Part shown: one piece after another, positions 22,525 to 34,900 of the stretch
How the letters are laid out: the number at the start of each line of letters is the position of its first letter
How positions within the stretch are numbered: position 1 is the first letter of the stretch
Origin: Allium sativum
Taxonomy: Eukaryota; Streptophyta; Magnoliopsida; Asparagales; Amaryllidaceae
Length of the DNA: 64,000 bases
Reading direction: 5' to 3'
Assembly (NCBI GenBank): GCA_030737875.1
Contig: CM060922.1
Span: forward strand, 753,435,603-753,499,602
Translations under genes and position numbers: made by a program
The notes under the pieces: model-generated
Seen by the model: the letters and a program-made list of their open reading frames with translations, nothing else
Told to the model about the DNA's origin: nothing
The model's database searches: none

Positions 22525-25500
22525 CGTAACGACCCGGAATTTTGGGCCGAATTTTAAATTTTTATTTTAATCATTTTAATGGGTCTTTAATATTTAAAAT
22601 AATTTATTTTATATAATAACGACTATAAATTTATTTTAATCGAAGTTAAAATGAATAAATTTTATTTAAATTATAAAAGGAGTTAGAAATAGCGCGGTAG
22701 TTTTAAAATTTGAATTTTAACTTTGACTGACTGTACAGGATGCAAAATAAATCGGATTTTAGCAAACCAAAAATATTAGAATCTATTTAAAAATATCTTT
22801 CCAACGAATCCGAAAAATTGAAATTTCATAGCGGGAATCAAAAGTTATGTCCAGTTCAAAATCTCAGAAAAACGCTATGGAATTTATATATATAATATAT
22901 AAGACCCAAAACGCTACTTTTTTACATACGAATGAATTGGGACTCGAAACCACTTCCATTGAGTTTAAAATGATGTTTCTGCATTGAAAAGGTATAAAAA
23001 CTTATATATTTTGAGTTTCGGAAATTATTCATATTTGTATTTTTAATATTAAATATATATGCCTTAAAAATGGGAATTTAGCAAACGACCTCCGAATTCG
23101 ACGAAACCACTTTCTATGGATTCGGAATATTAAATTATTGTTAGATTCCAAATTTCATAATTTTTGAAGCTAGTATGTGGTCGTAATAAATTTTACAGTG
23201 AAAAACAGTCAATTTTCAGACTTTAAAAATTTGCTTTTTATTCATACGGACTTGGAATTCATCGAAATCAGTTTCTATAGATTCGTAATGTCAAGAAATA
23301 ATTATGTTTCAATTTTCATAAAAAAATGGAATTCGTAGGTGTTAACACAGATTTTAAACTAAGAAAACAGACAAAATTTGAAGAAGATAAAATACATAAG
23401 AGGTTAAAATAAGGGTAGCGGGCCTAATTTAATTATTACCCCATATAAAATATCATAAGTGTTGTCATTAGCTGAACCCTAAGACAAAACGTAGTCACCT
23501 TCTTCTTCCTCTACTCCATGGCGGCTCCCTCCTCTAAAATTTATTTTGCAAATTAGCCCCAGAAAACAAAATAATTTATATCTCTCAATCAGAACAAAAT
23601 CAGACCAAACCCTTTCTGGGTTTTGTTCATCTTCTTATCCTCTATCTACCACGAAAAATTCAAGACCTATCGTCGCACGGGTTCGCCGGGATCTAGCTTG
23701 AAAGACAGAATGCTGATTTCAGTTATTTGTTCGCAGCGGGCCCCACGAAGAGAGATAGGCCGAGCGACTTCAGGCAGTGGTAGAGGGGAAGCATACGGTC
23801 CTTTTGGATGTGGTGGCATGGTCTTAGGTGGCCGGAGTTGGCCGGAATGTCAATTTTACTGGAGGGGTGCTGAAAACAGGACAGTCGCAAAGATGAGCAA
23901 TTTCCCGTCGATCCGTGCAATTTCAGGCAAAGTGACCCGAATAGAAGTTGTTCTGGAGGTCGAGATCTATCTACTGACAAAAATTGGTGGCATTTGGAGT
24001 ACCGAGGCGGCCGCAGCACTGAAATGAACGGAAACTGCACTTTTCCATTCAACTGCAGATCGTGGGCCCCACGTGGCGAACTGGAGGTGGGGACCACCAG
24101 GCGTGGAAAGAGAGGGAGAAGCCGGAGGGAATGGCGCTGGTTTCGTGCAATTCCGACTTACGGTTTGGCCGTGGCGAGCATTTTAAGTTCAGGGTGTTGT
24201 TGGAAAAAAAAGGTTAAGGGCTTAAACGCGAAACATTTATTTAATTTTATGTTCAATGTTTATAACGCGATATCTATCACATACGAGGTCGAAATCTGAC
24301 GATTTCAGATCCGCTGGAATCGTGGCGACGAGATCTTCGCAATGACACTAATTACATTCAATTCTGAGCAAGTTGAAAATTTGGGAAATTTTTACCATTT
24401 AAATTAATTATTTAGTTTGGTAAAATTTCGAAAATTCATATCTTTTTGATACGAACTCGAAATCGCACGAAACAGGATTTGTTGCGATCGTAGGTCGAGA
24501 GCTTCGCGTGGGCATCAATTTTGTCAATTTTAGAGCATGTTGGAATTTGGGCTAAAAATTGTGCCCAAACCGTCTATTACAGCCTGGCCAAGGTGAGAAC
24601 TTTTATCTCACTCAAATTTCTGAATAATTATTTATTTTTAGTTAACTGTGTTGAAATTGTTTGTTGGAATGAATATTGAGTTGGATGAATATTATGAATT
24701 GTTTAACATTTGAAATATGTGAGTATGGCGAATAATGTTATGTCATTTATGATATATAAAATTTGTTGACACTGCCATAAAAAGTTTTCTGACTTGTCTA
24801 TGTTGATTGGACGATCAATTTCCACACATCATCCAAAAAGCACAATTAATAATATATTATCTGAATTTGTGTTTGTTGAAACCCCACACATGTCTTGGGT
24901 TGATATTTGAATACACGTCACCCTTGTATTTAGTTATAAATTGCACTTTGGCTGTTATGTGAATGGTTGACATTATTATGGAATAAGTGCGATGTTTGAA
25001 ATCTGTGTAATCAAATTACATGGAAATTGTGTGAGTCTCATTCCAATTTGGAGTTAAAGAATATTATAATCCAATATTCAATTAAAGGAACCAATGGATG
25101 GTTTCCATGTTTTCAAAAGGGAAGGTATGTATTGTCAAAGTTACAATAAAAAGAGTGAATTGGAAATATAACATTTTTATTAGTAAAAAAAATTACAATA
25201 AAAGATTAGAATTAAAAAGATACCCTTTTTAATTGTCAACATGTTAAATTAAGAAGATTTGTTTCAAAACTGAACATTTTGAAAAGATTAATATTATTGG
25301 TATCAATTTTGAATTAATGAATATTTTAATTTATACTCAATTAATGGAATTAATTGGCGTTGATTTAAATAGATTATATCTTTATTGTTTAAAAGTTATA
25401 ATAAAGGAGATTTAATTATAAAGATTACATATCTACTGTCCACATGTTAAGATAAGAAAGTTTGATTTCGAAATTTGAACGTTTTGGAAAGATTACATTT

Positions 25501-28500
25501 ATTCGTCATTATGTGGCAATAAATAGATTTGATTTCAAAATAAGACATTTTGGGAAGATTATTATTAATTGTTATAATAGTATGGAAAGTTCAGACATTT
25601 ATAAAGATTTGAAAGGTAAGTTAAGACATTTGAAATCACGTCATTTTAGAATTAAAGAATATTTAAAATTAAGATTCTTTAGTGGAAAGGATATTTTCAA
25701 AGAGTGCGTTTTAGAAAAGTTAATTATAATTATAAAATTATAATTGTACTTGGGCACGAGGTCATGTCACATTTGTGGTGGAATTCTGCCCAGAACCAAC
25801 CGGCTTATCCAGCAGCCACAAATGTTGGGCCTAATGTGAGAGGTCCAAGTGCGCAAATACGAATTGGGCCATGACATAAGGTTAAGCCCAACTTGTGGGA
25901 TAAGTCTGCCCGGAACCAACCGGCATATCCAGCATCCACAAGTCGTAGGCTTAACGTGGGAGATCTGGCCCAGTGTAAAATATAAATGAATAAGATAATG
26001 GATTGAGCTATTTAATCTGTTTTAAATAGCAACACCATTTTAACCCGAACGTGTTTATCGATTTATTTTTTACATTTTATAATGCATGTTTTAAAGAGCT
26101 AATTCCAAAATAAATATTTTGGAAATAATATTATTTTAATAAGATAATAGATAGAATATTCAATTTGGATTTAAAATTGAAATAAAAGTTGGAATCGTTT
26201 TATAAACGAATTTATAAACATTTTAGAATAAAGTTTGAAAGGAAAATACTACATTTTTCAATGTAATAAAGTTGAAATGAAAATATTACATTTTTCAATG
26301 TAATAAAGACTAAATTGAAAATAAAGTTGAAATTAAAATATTACATTTTTCAATGTAATAAAGACTGAATTGAAAATAAAGTTTGAAATGAAAACATTAC
26401 ATTTTCCAATGTAATAAAGATTGAAATGAAAATATTACATTTTTTAATGTAATAAAGGTTGAACTAAAAAGATTACATTAAAAAGATTTTATTTTTATTT
26501 AAGATTGATTACATTAGAAAGAATACCTTTTTTTAGTTAATTTGTTTCAAAAGAATGAAATAGATTCATTTTAATGTAAATATACAATTTAATGTAAAAG
26601 AATGAGTGATTTTTTTATTTTAATAAATTAATTAAAATAAATAAAAGGATTAAAGTGGTTTTAATAAAACCAAGATTTTCCAGTACATATATTGGAATGG
26701 ATTTGAATGGAAATAATCTTCAGATTATTTCAATATTGGATTTTGTGATTATACGGATATTATTGTGGGAATTTGGAAGATATTAATATCGTTATTCCCA
26801 ATTTGATATACGTTCATTTTCAGAATTTGATGTTGAAATTAAATCGATATAATTTCTATTCAAAGCATGATATTTAATATCAGATTAAAATTTGGGTTTG
26901 TTGTGAATAGTGTCTTAAATAACACTGTTCTTAAACCCATTTGGGAAATAATAAATCTTTTAATTAAGATTTAAATAAGATTTCCAATTATTAAACATAA
27001 TTGAAATTAAGTGAAACTGACTTTTGGGTTGATTGCGAACAATGTTTTCAAATGACATTAGTTCTTTAAACCCGATTGACAGTGAAATTTAGATTGGTAA
27101 TTCATAAATCTTTTAACTAAGATTTAATGAAATATTCTAAAGAGAAGTTTCAATTTAACATATTAAATTGAAATACGATTTTGGGTTTATTGTGAACGAT
27201 GTTTTTAAGCGACATTTGTTCTTTAACCCAGTTAAAGGAAAGATTATTTCTTGAAAGTTAAATAATCATTAAATAATGATTCTTGAAGATTAAAACTAAA
27301 TATAGTTTTAATAAATCTTTAACTGGATTGAATGAGGATAAAAGTAATTAAATTTACTTAATTCAAGAAATGAACGATAATGGAGTACCACTAGTTTTAC
27401 TCCAAGCGGTAGTTAAATCTTTAATTAGATTTGATCGATAAAACGGTAATTAAGTTTACCGTAACACATTGGGTGTTAGATATGGAGTACCACCAGTTTA
27501 CTCCATGGGTTGTGTAGGTTGGGAATGGGATATTAATTAATGATTACTTCGGTAAGGCGTTAATCCCGACTAGTTGAATAAACCTTAATTTGGTTTAAAT
27601 TAAAATCAAAGAATACTCTTGATTGGAATGAGGCGTTGGTTGTGTTTTAAAGCACATGATTTTAAATTACGCAAATTATTCAGAAAGACCGGGTTTAACC
27701 CATTCTGAATAATTCATACGACGATTGAAGATCGATGATGAAGACGGTTATTGAAGACCGGGAAATTTCCATATCGAATGGATGATTATTGATATCTTGA
27801 TTGGACCGTACACCCAAAATGTGGGGAAAATTGGTGATCATTCAGACGTATTTGGAGATCTACCGGATATGGTTTCATTCAAACCCAGAACGGACTGATA
27901 AATGGATTGTGTGTCTGACATTGTATTCCTTTATATTGTATTCGTTGATCTCTATTTAATATATAGTTGTTTGGTGGCGGGGAATTTATTCTCTTGCTTA
28001 ACACCCTGTTATATATCGATAGATGAATCAATGATATGGTATGGTCTGATAATGTGGCATGCTAAGATGCAAATGATCAAGGCTTTTATTGAAAAGCAGA
28101 GCCTTGTGGATGAAGACCAAAGCATAGCTTTTATAGCGCTGTTTTGGATACAACGTGACTTCGCGGGCCTCACACACGACGGTATGATGGTGAACGATTT
28201 GTTTGATAATGTTCGGTTTGACCAATATACTTTATACGGATTTGGGGTCGGCCGATGGGGCTAGGGTGGTCGCTCCACTCTAGAAGTGGGATAGGTCATT
28301 TCAGCCGAATCTCATGAGGATAGATCAGATTACTGCTCATCCAAAGTGCGTAGTATATGTATTTCGGTGTTTTCTCTTGCCGAGACGTAAGCCGTGGAGA
28401 TACATTTGCGATTGATCTTTCGAATTAGTAGCCATCATGATGGAATCCAATTTTCCAATACGATCTTACGGTTTTTAGTTGTATACTTATACGGTGACAT

Positions 28501-29208
28501 AACATATTATGCAGCTTACATAACATATTATGCCACCTAATTTTGATACTTTTATATTCGAAATTGTTTTCTACACTGTGCACTCATAGTATAAAAGATG
28601 AATTTCGCGTATTAAGCATTTTTGACCATTATAAGGAAAAACTCTATCCTTCGGCGTACGTGCAAGGGATTGAGTCTTATAACGGTTTCATTTTTCTAAA
28701 AAGCATTTCGTTGTTTTATGCACTGGTATTCTTGGGAGGAAACCCTTTCCGCGAAAGTGGCGTGGTCCCTTGATTTACCCAACTTTAAAAATTAAAGTTA
28801 ATAACTGTTTTTGAGTTCTCACACCAGTCCCATGACTGACCTGGAGTTTTTTGTTTTAACCTAAACTCTGGGTGCCCATATTTTCCACACCGGCAGTTAG
28901 TAGTTTTGGTTTGCAGATATTATATTCACATGATCCTGGTCTACAGCTGGAGCGATATTCGGAAGGCTCTATATCCATGTATTTCTTTTAGTTGTGTTTT
29001 GTATTATTTTTCCGCTGCTATTTAAATGTAATTTAAATTCTGATATTATTGTATTTCCAATGTATATTATTATTCATACTCCAGAAAATTCTTGTACTCT
29101 GATGTAATTGTTGTAACAGTAATAAAATGTTCTTCTGTTTTGTGTTCTGATGTGTGTTGTTCTCAAAGAAATCCGGCTTTCCTTTACGGGGAAGTTTGGG
29201 TCGTCACA
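22525..29208 (+). repeat. 3' LTR of element D (6.68 kb)
   Basis: It begins CGTAACGACCCGG (first base mutated from T) and ends GGGTCGTCACA. It is collinear with the 5' LTR except for the 1.2-kb insertion there. Parts: TATA box 23444-23451, long hairpins 25748-25850 and 25866-25971, dyad array 26248-26460, GGGTTT cassettes from 26894, conserved 3' hairpin domain about 28620-28880. Open frames such as 23623-24027 and 27902-28264 are interrupted or altered in the partner LTR. Confidence 0.95.
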
Positions 29209-29213
29209 ATTAT

Positions 29214-29880
29214 ATATTACGTATGTGGAACGTGAGATGAAAGCGCTCTGCTAGATGATTATTATATTGTGGTTGATAGACACTATTATAATCAAATGAG
29301 TTTGATATAAAGATTATCATTCCTTCCAAAAGGTGTTTGAATGTTGGACCAAGTGTTTTGGATTTTCATAAGGGAAAAACCCGTTCCGTTATACGGCGTG
29401 GTCTTATGAGATATCGTTTAATTGCTCAAACGTTTTTAAATGGTTTTACTCATACCAATTCCATGACTGACCCGGAGTTTATTTTGTTTTGTTTTCCCTA
29501 AACTCTTGGGTGCCCAAATTTGTACGGGCAGTCAAGTAGTCAGGATTTTACAGATATACTGAGAGCTTGGAGCAGGAGGCTTCAAGATTTTATAGCAATT
29601 GTTTATTTCCGCTTTGTTGTAAGTGTTGTACTCTGATAAATGTTATTGTATACATATACTGGTTTTATTTCAAAGTTATGTTATATTTTATTCGTTCCAC
29701 TATGAGATTCGTGTTACTCTGATTCTGTTGTTGTGATCTTCTTCTTCTATTCTAGTTTTCTATCTTAACTATTCTCACTCTCTAACTTCTTTCTGTTAAC
29801 TATCCTTTATTTCCGATGCTTGGATATTTGACATTGAGTTTATGTCGATAACCAGGATCGCAAATTCCCCGGGTCGTTAC
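29214..29880 (+). repeat. LTR B (family II), terminal part
   Basis: This continues LTR B after element D and ends CCCCGGGTCGTTACA at 29880. It contains the conserved AAACCCGTTCCGT...ACGGCGTGGTC hairpin (29377-29403) and the following GAGTTTA/TAAACTC dyad. The next bases, AGTGT (29881-29885), belong to A' and would be B's TSD; its partner copy lies left of the window. Confidence 0.85.
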
Positions 29881-30267
29881 AAGTGTTAAGCAAGAGAATA
29901 AATTCTCCACCACTAAACAGATATATATTAAGTAGGGATAAACGAATATAGTATAAAGGAATACGATGTCAGGCATACCATCCATTTGGAAGTCCGTTCT
30001 GGGTCTAGATGAAACCGAAGGCGTAACAATCTGAATTTTAATAACATGTTAAAACCATAAATCAAGGTAGTATTAATTTTTAAAATAAGAATCAAGCAAA
30101 ACGGGTTACGCCATTGCGTTCATCTCGAAATTCTGCTTGGAAAGGAGTCCGACTTTTCGAGAAACGGAGTCCGTATGAGGGAGATATGACCCTCTGAAGT
30201 TTCAAGGATTTTCTGAACTGAAAGATAGCTCGAATTCGAAATTCGAATTCAAACCCCAGTGCAGACT

Positions 30268-30372
30268 GGGCGGGAATTTTCCCGCCCAAGACCATGTCGA
30301 CTTGGGGGTCGACACTATGGTCGACCTCCCAGGGGCCAGGTCGACCCTATGATCGACCTGGGGGTCGACCTG
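30268..30372 (+). repeat. GC-rich dyads and GTCGAC cluster in LTR H
   Basis: 30268-30287 is an inverted repeat GGGCGGGA/TCCCGCCC. From about 30297 to 30372 there are repeated GTCGAC or ATCGAC motifs flanked by CTGG/CCAG-type arms. The segment stands out in an AT-rich window. Confidence 0.75.
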
Positions 30373-31424
30373 GTGCCAAAACCAGTTTTGAGTCGGGTTC
30401 ATTCTGATGTATCTGGTCTCGTTTTCAGTCTAGATTCGCCCGCCTAATCTATACAAACAGCCTCCTAGCCCCATTCTCTTTACACCATTCTTCTCTCCTT
30501 ATGCTGCCTCTAAAATAATAGAAATAAATAAATAAAATAGTGGCGTCGCTACTCTGATGGGATCAAAACTAGAACTAGTGCATCTTCTTCCAAATCTGAA
30601 TAAGATTAAAAGAGAACAACCGCAACTCTTCTTCTATAATCCAACCAAGGCAAGTGCAGTTATTTTACGATATGAAATTTAATCATGATCTTGACATAAT
30701 TGTAAATCTGAATCTGAGACTAGGCCCTTTTTATATTTATCAGATCTATTCCTCTGTTTTATTATTCTGTTTGTTCTGTATTTCTTCCTCCATTCTTTCT
30801 TTTTGTTTGATAGCCAGGCTACCACTAGCCTGAGCCAAGTTTCATAAGAGAAGAACGCATAAACGCTAAATTTGGGAAGAATATTGAATGAGGCATATTT
30901 GGGCAAAATCGATTTGTAACTAATTTGAGGACACAACGCATGTTGCAATTCTGGACATAAATTTGAGACATATTGCATAAGATGATCTATGACTTGGAAG
31001 AAGAGGACTATAGTGACTTAGATCATAAAGAGCATATTTCATAATTTAAGATCTGGATCTAGGCATAATAAATCTGATAGTTTGTCATTTGGAAGTAGGA
31101 GAATTAATTTGCATATGACTTAGGTGTAAAAACCTATATTAAGATTTGATGACTATTAACTGTGAATACACCTAAGTAAGGGTTTTTTTTGGATATGTGA
31201 CATGCATTGTAATCAATGGCTATATTTGGCATAATTTATATATGAATCACGATTAGGGTTTCTGGAGAATATTCTGAACTATGCAAGTTTAACTAAAATT
31301 TGGGACATATGTTATATGGTGGATTATGACCATAATTTGGGCATATAAGTTTAGGCTTACTTTATGAATTAGGCAAGATATGTGAATAGGACTCTAAGGA
31401 ATCGGCTAAAACTGTTATCTGCTT

Positions 31425-31612
31425 AATATGCTAAATTTGCCTAATCTGCTAAATCTGTTACCTGTTTAATCTATTGAATTGCCTAAACTGTTAAATATGT
31501 TGAATCGCCTAATCTGCTAAGTATGCCTAATCTGCTAAATTTGTTGAGTTGCCTAATCTGCTAAATCTGTTGAACCGCCTGAGCTGCTAAATCTGTTAAA
31601 TCTATTGAAAAG
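31425..31612 (+). repeat. Short tandem repeat in LTR H
   Basis: Irregular copies of a unit of roughly 20-30 bp, CCTAATCTGCTAAATCTGTT plus a variable tail. No gene. Confidence 0.8.
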
Positions 31613-31799
31613 CTGAATGATTCTAATTTATGTATGAAAATCCGTAGACTCGGTCTAAGATTGAGTAAAACATGTTAATTTGATTAATCTTCTGCGACTT
31701 GAAAAGAAGTCAAATATGTTAAATTGGCATAATTAGTCTGATATTTGTATAATTTGTAATGGAATAAACTAGTTATAATAAAAATGCAAAGACACGAGG

Positions 31800-31990
31800 T
31801 TAGACTATTGTTTGTTGTTAAAGCCTGCCCGGACCCAACCGGCTTAACCAGCAACCGCAAACTACTAGTCTAATGTGAGAGGTCATAGGCATAACTAAAA
31901 TGTGCTTAGACACGAGGTTAGGTCTGGCTTGTGGCAGAAGTCTGCCCGGAACCGCCCAGCTTATCCAGCGGCCACAAGCTACCGACCTAA
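31800..31990 (+). other. Two long covarying hairpins with invariant apex (LTR H)
   Basis: Unit 1: arms TTAGACTA (31800) and TAGTCTAA (31866-31873). Unit 2: arms TTAGGTC (31918-31924) and GACCTAA (31984-31990), plus GCTTGTGGC/GCCACAAGC. Both keep the apex of the D-element hairpins (TGCCCGGA followed by C-rich sequence, CTTA(A/T)CCAGC) and the flanks ACACGAGG and TAATGTGAGAGGTC. LTR H otherwise shows little similarity to D. Confidence 0.8.
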
Positions 31991-34900
31991 TGTGAGAGGT
32001 CTGCGCATTAGTATTTAATCAATGCAAATCTGAGATAAATATGATGTCTAAAACTTGTTGGGTGGATAGGGCTAAGCCAACTGGACTGATGAATTAATAA
32101 ACCTGTTTCGTGAATCCGTAGGCCCAATACAAAGTTAGACAATCTGTACATCTGATCCGTTAGTCTGAAAATCTATTGACTTGATTTTCTGATCTGTGAA
32201 CTAGTTGATCTGAACTCTGTAGGTCTGAAAACTTGTAAACAAGTTAATCTGAAATCCATTAGTCTGGGGACACAAGGTTAGGAGGGAAAATACTTGTGTC
32301 ATCTGTTGTTTGGGACCCATATTAGTCAGTAACCCTTTCTGGTATTAAAACTATGACCCAACAGTAGGTAGGGTTCGGGCACGCTTACTGAACTAATTAT
32401 AAGCGGTTCATTCTGATAATGGCGAGGGGTGTTGATGGTGTGTTCCAACCGGGTCATGTGCGTGCATGGATCCCGGTCTGCCTCTGAGGATGTAAGAGCT
32501 GTGACATCTGTAAATAGGTCTGTGTCATTCAAAGGTTGCCACTTTAGGGAGTGATACACCCTTCTGTGGGGCTGGCACAGGGTATTTATGTATTAGGGAG
32601 CCGATCGCTTGGGGTAGATTTAGGGTACACTTAGTTCTGTCTGTTTCCGTTGGGGTACCATCTGTTTCTGTTGTGTGGTAACACCTGTCTGTTTTTGCGT
32701 GGTACCGTTTGTTGGGGTGGTAAAGGCCCATTTACTAGTGTACATCTAATTCTAACATTCTATTTCCGTAGGGATTATTCTGTTTTCGTCTCTAATTCCG
32801 TTTATGTACCTTCTGTCTGTTGGGGTGGTAAAGGCCCATTACTGGCATTCTGTTTCTGTATAGATTATTCTATTCCGTTTCTGTTTCAGTTTAGACATTA
32901 GGGTAACACCTAATCCTGTTATACTAGTATTAGTGCAGAGAAGTGAAATATAAGTAAGAAGTATAACTTGGGCTATATCATTCTGTTTCTTCTGTTTAGC
33001 TTAAGTATACCAGTTTCTCATGTTGCTGTTGTCTCTTATCCAGCTTTACTTTCATGTCATGATATTATTATCTGTTCATATGCGGAAAGTCACTGGACTT
33101 GCTAGAATTTATATCTGACCTTGCTTGTTTTCGCCCCTTTTCTTTCGTCCCCCCCCCCCCCTCAGGTTTTTAGGGTGGAAATATAGGAGCTTGATTCGGA
33201 TTTTCTCTGCTTGAAGTATCGCTTGGCCTTGGCTCCATCTTTCCATGGCAGTTTATGTTGGGGATTATGACTTTAAAAACTATGCATTCTGAGGGCTTTT
33301 GTACAAGACCGATATTTTGTACTTGAATTCTGATATTGTGATTTGAAAAGATGTAACCAAACTTATTTCGGTTTCTGTTGTAATAAAGTTATAAATTTTT
33401 CAAGTACTGTTTTATCTGTCTTGTAAATTTCTGTTTTGTCTACTAAAACGCTCCATCAAAGTTAAGGCATTCCCTTTGTGAGTGACATTAACGGAGGTGG
33501 GGTGTTACAGAAGGCACCTATTCCTCGTCCCATATGTCCAATACAAGAGAGAGGCCCTCGCTTATCCGGTCGATCTCCAAGTACGTCTGGATGATCACCA
33601 CTTGTTACCTTGTCTTGGGTGTACGACCCAATCAAGACATCAGTAATCATCCATTCGATGTGAAGATCTTCGGTCTTCAACCACCGTCTTCATATCATTG
33701 AATTTTAGTCGTCGTATCAGTTATTCAGAATGGATTAAACCCAATCTTTTCAAACAACTCACATATTTTATAATCAATAATCAAGTGTTATAAAAACACA
33801 CCATACATCTCAATCCAATTCAAAGTATTCTTTTATTCAAATATTCACATCTTTAGGGAAAGGCTCCCATTAATTTTATCAAAGATAAGTTCTTTTAAAC
33901 TATTTCTTTAATCTTCCTTTGGATATCTATTTCAAAAGATTTTATTTTATCCTTTAACAATTTTAAACAAATTAGGTTTATAAAACTAGTCGAGATTATC
34001 AAGCCTTACTGAAGTAATCATTTATTTATTAATCCCAATCCCAACCTATTCATCCTATGGAGTAAAATTGGTAGTATTACATATCTAATACCCACGGTGT
34101 TATCGGTAAATTTAATTACCATTTTACGTTTAAATCTAATTAAATATTTAACTATCGCATGGAGTAAAACTGGTGGTACTCCATTCTCGATCATTTCATG
34201 AATTCGATAAATTTAATTATCCCATTATCATTTCAATCTAATCAAAGATTCATTAAAACTCTAACTTTGTTTTAATATCAAAAATCATTACTTTAAGATT
34301 ATTCAACTTTAAGAAATTAATCTTATCTTTAATTGGGTTAAAGAACCAATGTTATTTAAAACACAGTTCGCAATGAACCCAAATCAACTTCCATTAATTA
34401 TGGAATATTCACGGAAAACAGATCAATGTCTAATCGATATAAATTTTCGTATCAGACTAATAATATAAATGGAATAACAGCAAAGCCTTTTAAATTCCAT
34501 ATGTAGTAACGATCTTCCTTCACAGAAGCTCATCTCGATTATTACCAAATCGAATTCCATTTAATTCCATTTAATTCCAATTTAATATATTAAATTGGAA
34601 AACTTTACTTTGGAAAATTTTCACTAATCTTAATAAAAGGATTTATGAATTCCAAATCACATCTTCACTGTTAATTGGGCTGAAGAACAAATGTCATTTA
34701 AAAACATCGTTCAAAACGAACCCAAAATCATTTTCCATTTAATTCCAATTAATAAATATAATTGGATAAAAACGTCATGAATCTTAATTAAAAGATTTAT
34801 TCCTTTCTCAATGGGATTTAAGAACAGTGTTATTAAAGAGACTATTCATGACAAACCCAAAATCCAATTTGATATGAAATACAAGACTCTAAATAGAAAT

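Larger units (their letters stand above)
13866..29208 (+). mobile_element. Element D: complete giant-LTR non-autonomous retrotransposon
   Basis: LTR (13866-21776), PBS (21779), 748-bp internal region, PPT (22511-22524), LTR (22525-29208). The TSD ATTAT is present on both sides (13861-13865 and 29209-29213), and removing the element restores continuous LTR B, as in copies C and F. No gag, protease, RT or integrase is present, so it must move in trans. LTR ends and many LTR segments match element A, making an A-like element the natural partner. The LTRs differ at a few per cent of sites by eye, so this insertion is older than C. Confidence 0.93.
30022..33509 (+). mobile_element. Solo LTR H (3.49 kb), third family
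   Basis: Inserted into A' with TSD GAAGG on both sides (30017-30021 and 33510-33514); A' reads through when it is removed (compare 37311-37340). Ends are CGTAAC and GTTACA. No PBS, PPT or coding region lies between them, so this is a solo LTR left by LTR-LTR recombination. Plus orientation is inferred from TAATAAAG near 33380 and from the hairpin apex reading the same way as in D; the termini alone do not decide it. It contains GC-rich dyads (30268-30372), a short tandem repeat (31425-31612), two long hairpins (31800-31990) and a 13-C run (33149-33161). Confidence 0.85.

Noticed and set aside
23623..24299. Open frames of 100-134 codons in the D LTRs (also 14967-15598)
   Set aside because: The same region in the partner LTR has stops and frameshifts, there is no known domain, and both strands give similar-length frames, as expected for a GC-richer LTR segment.
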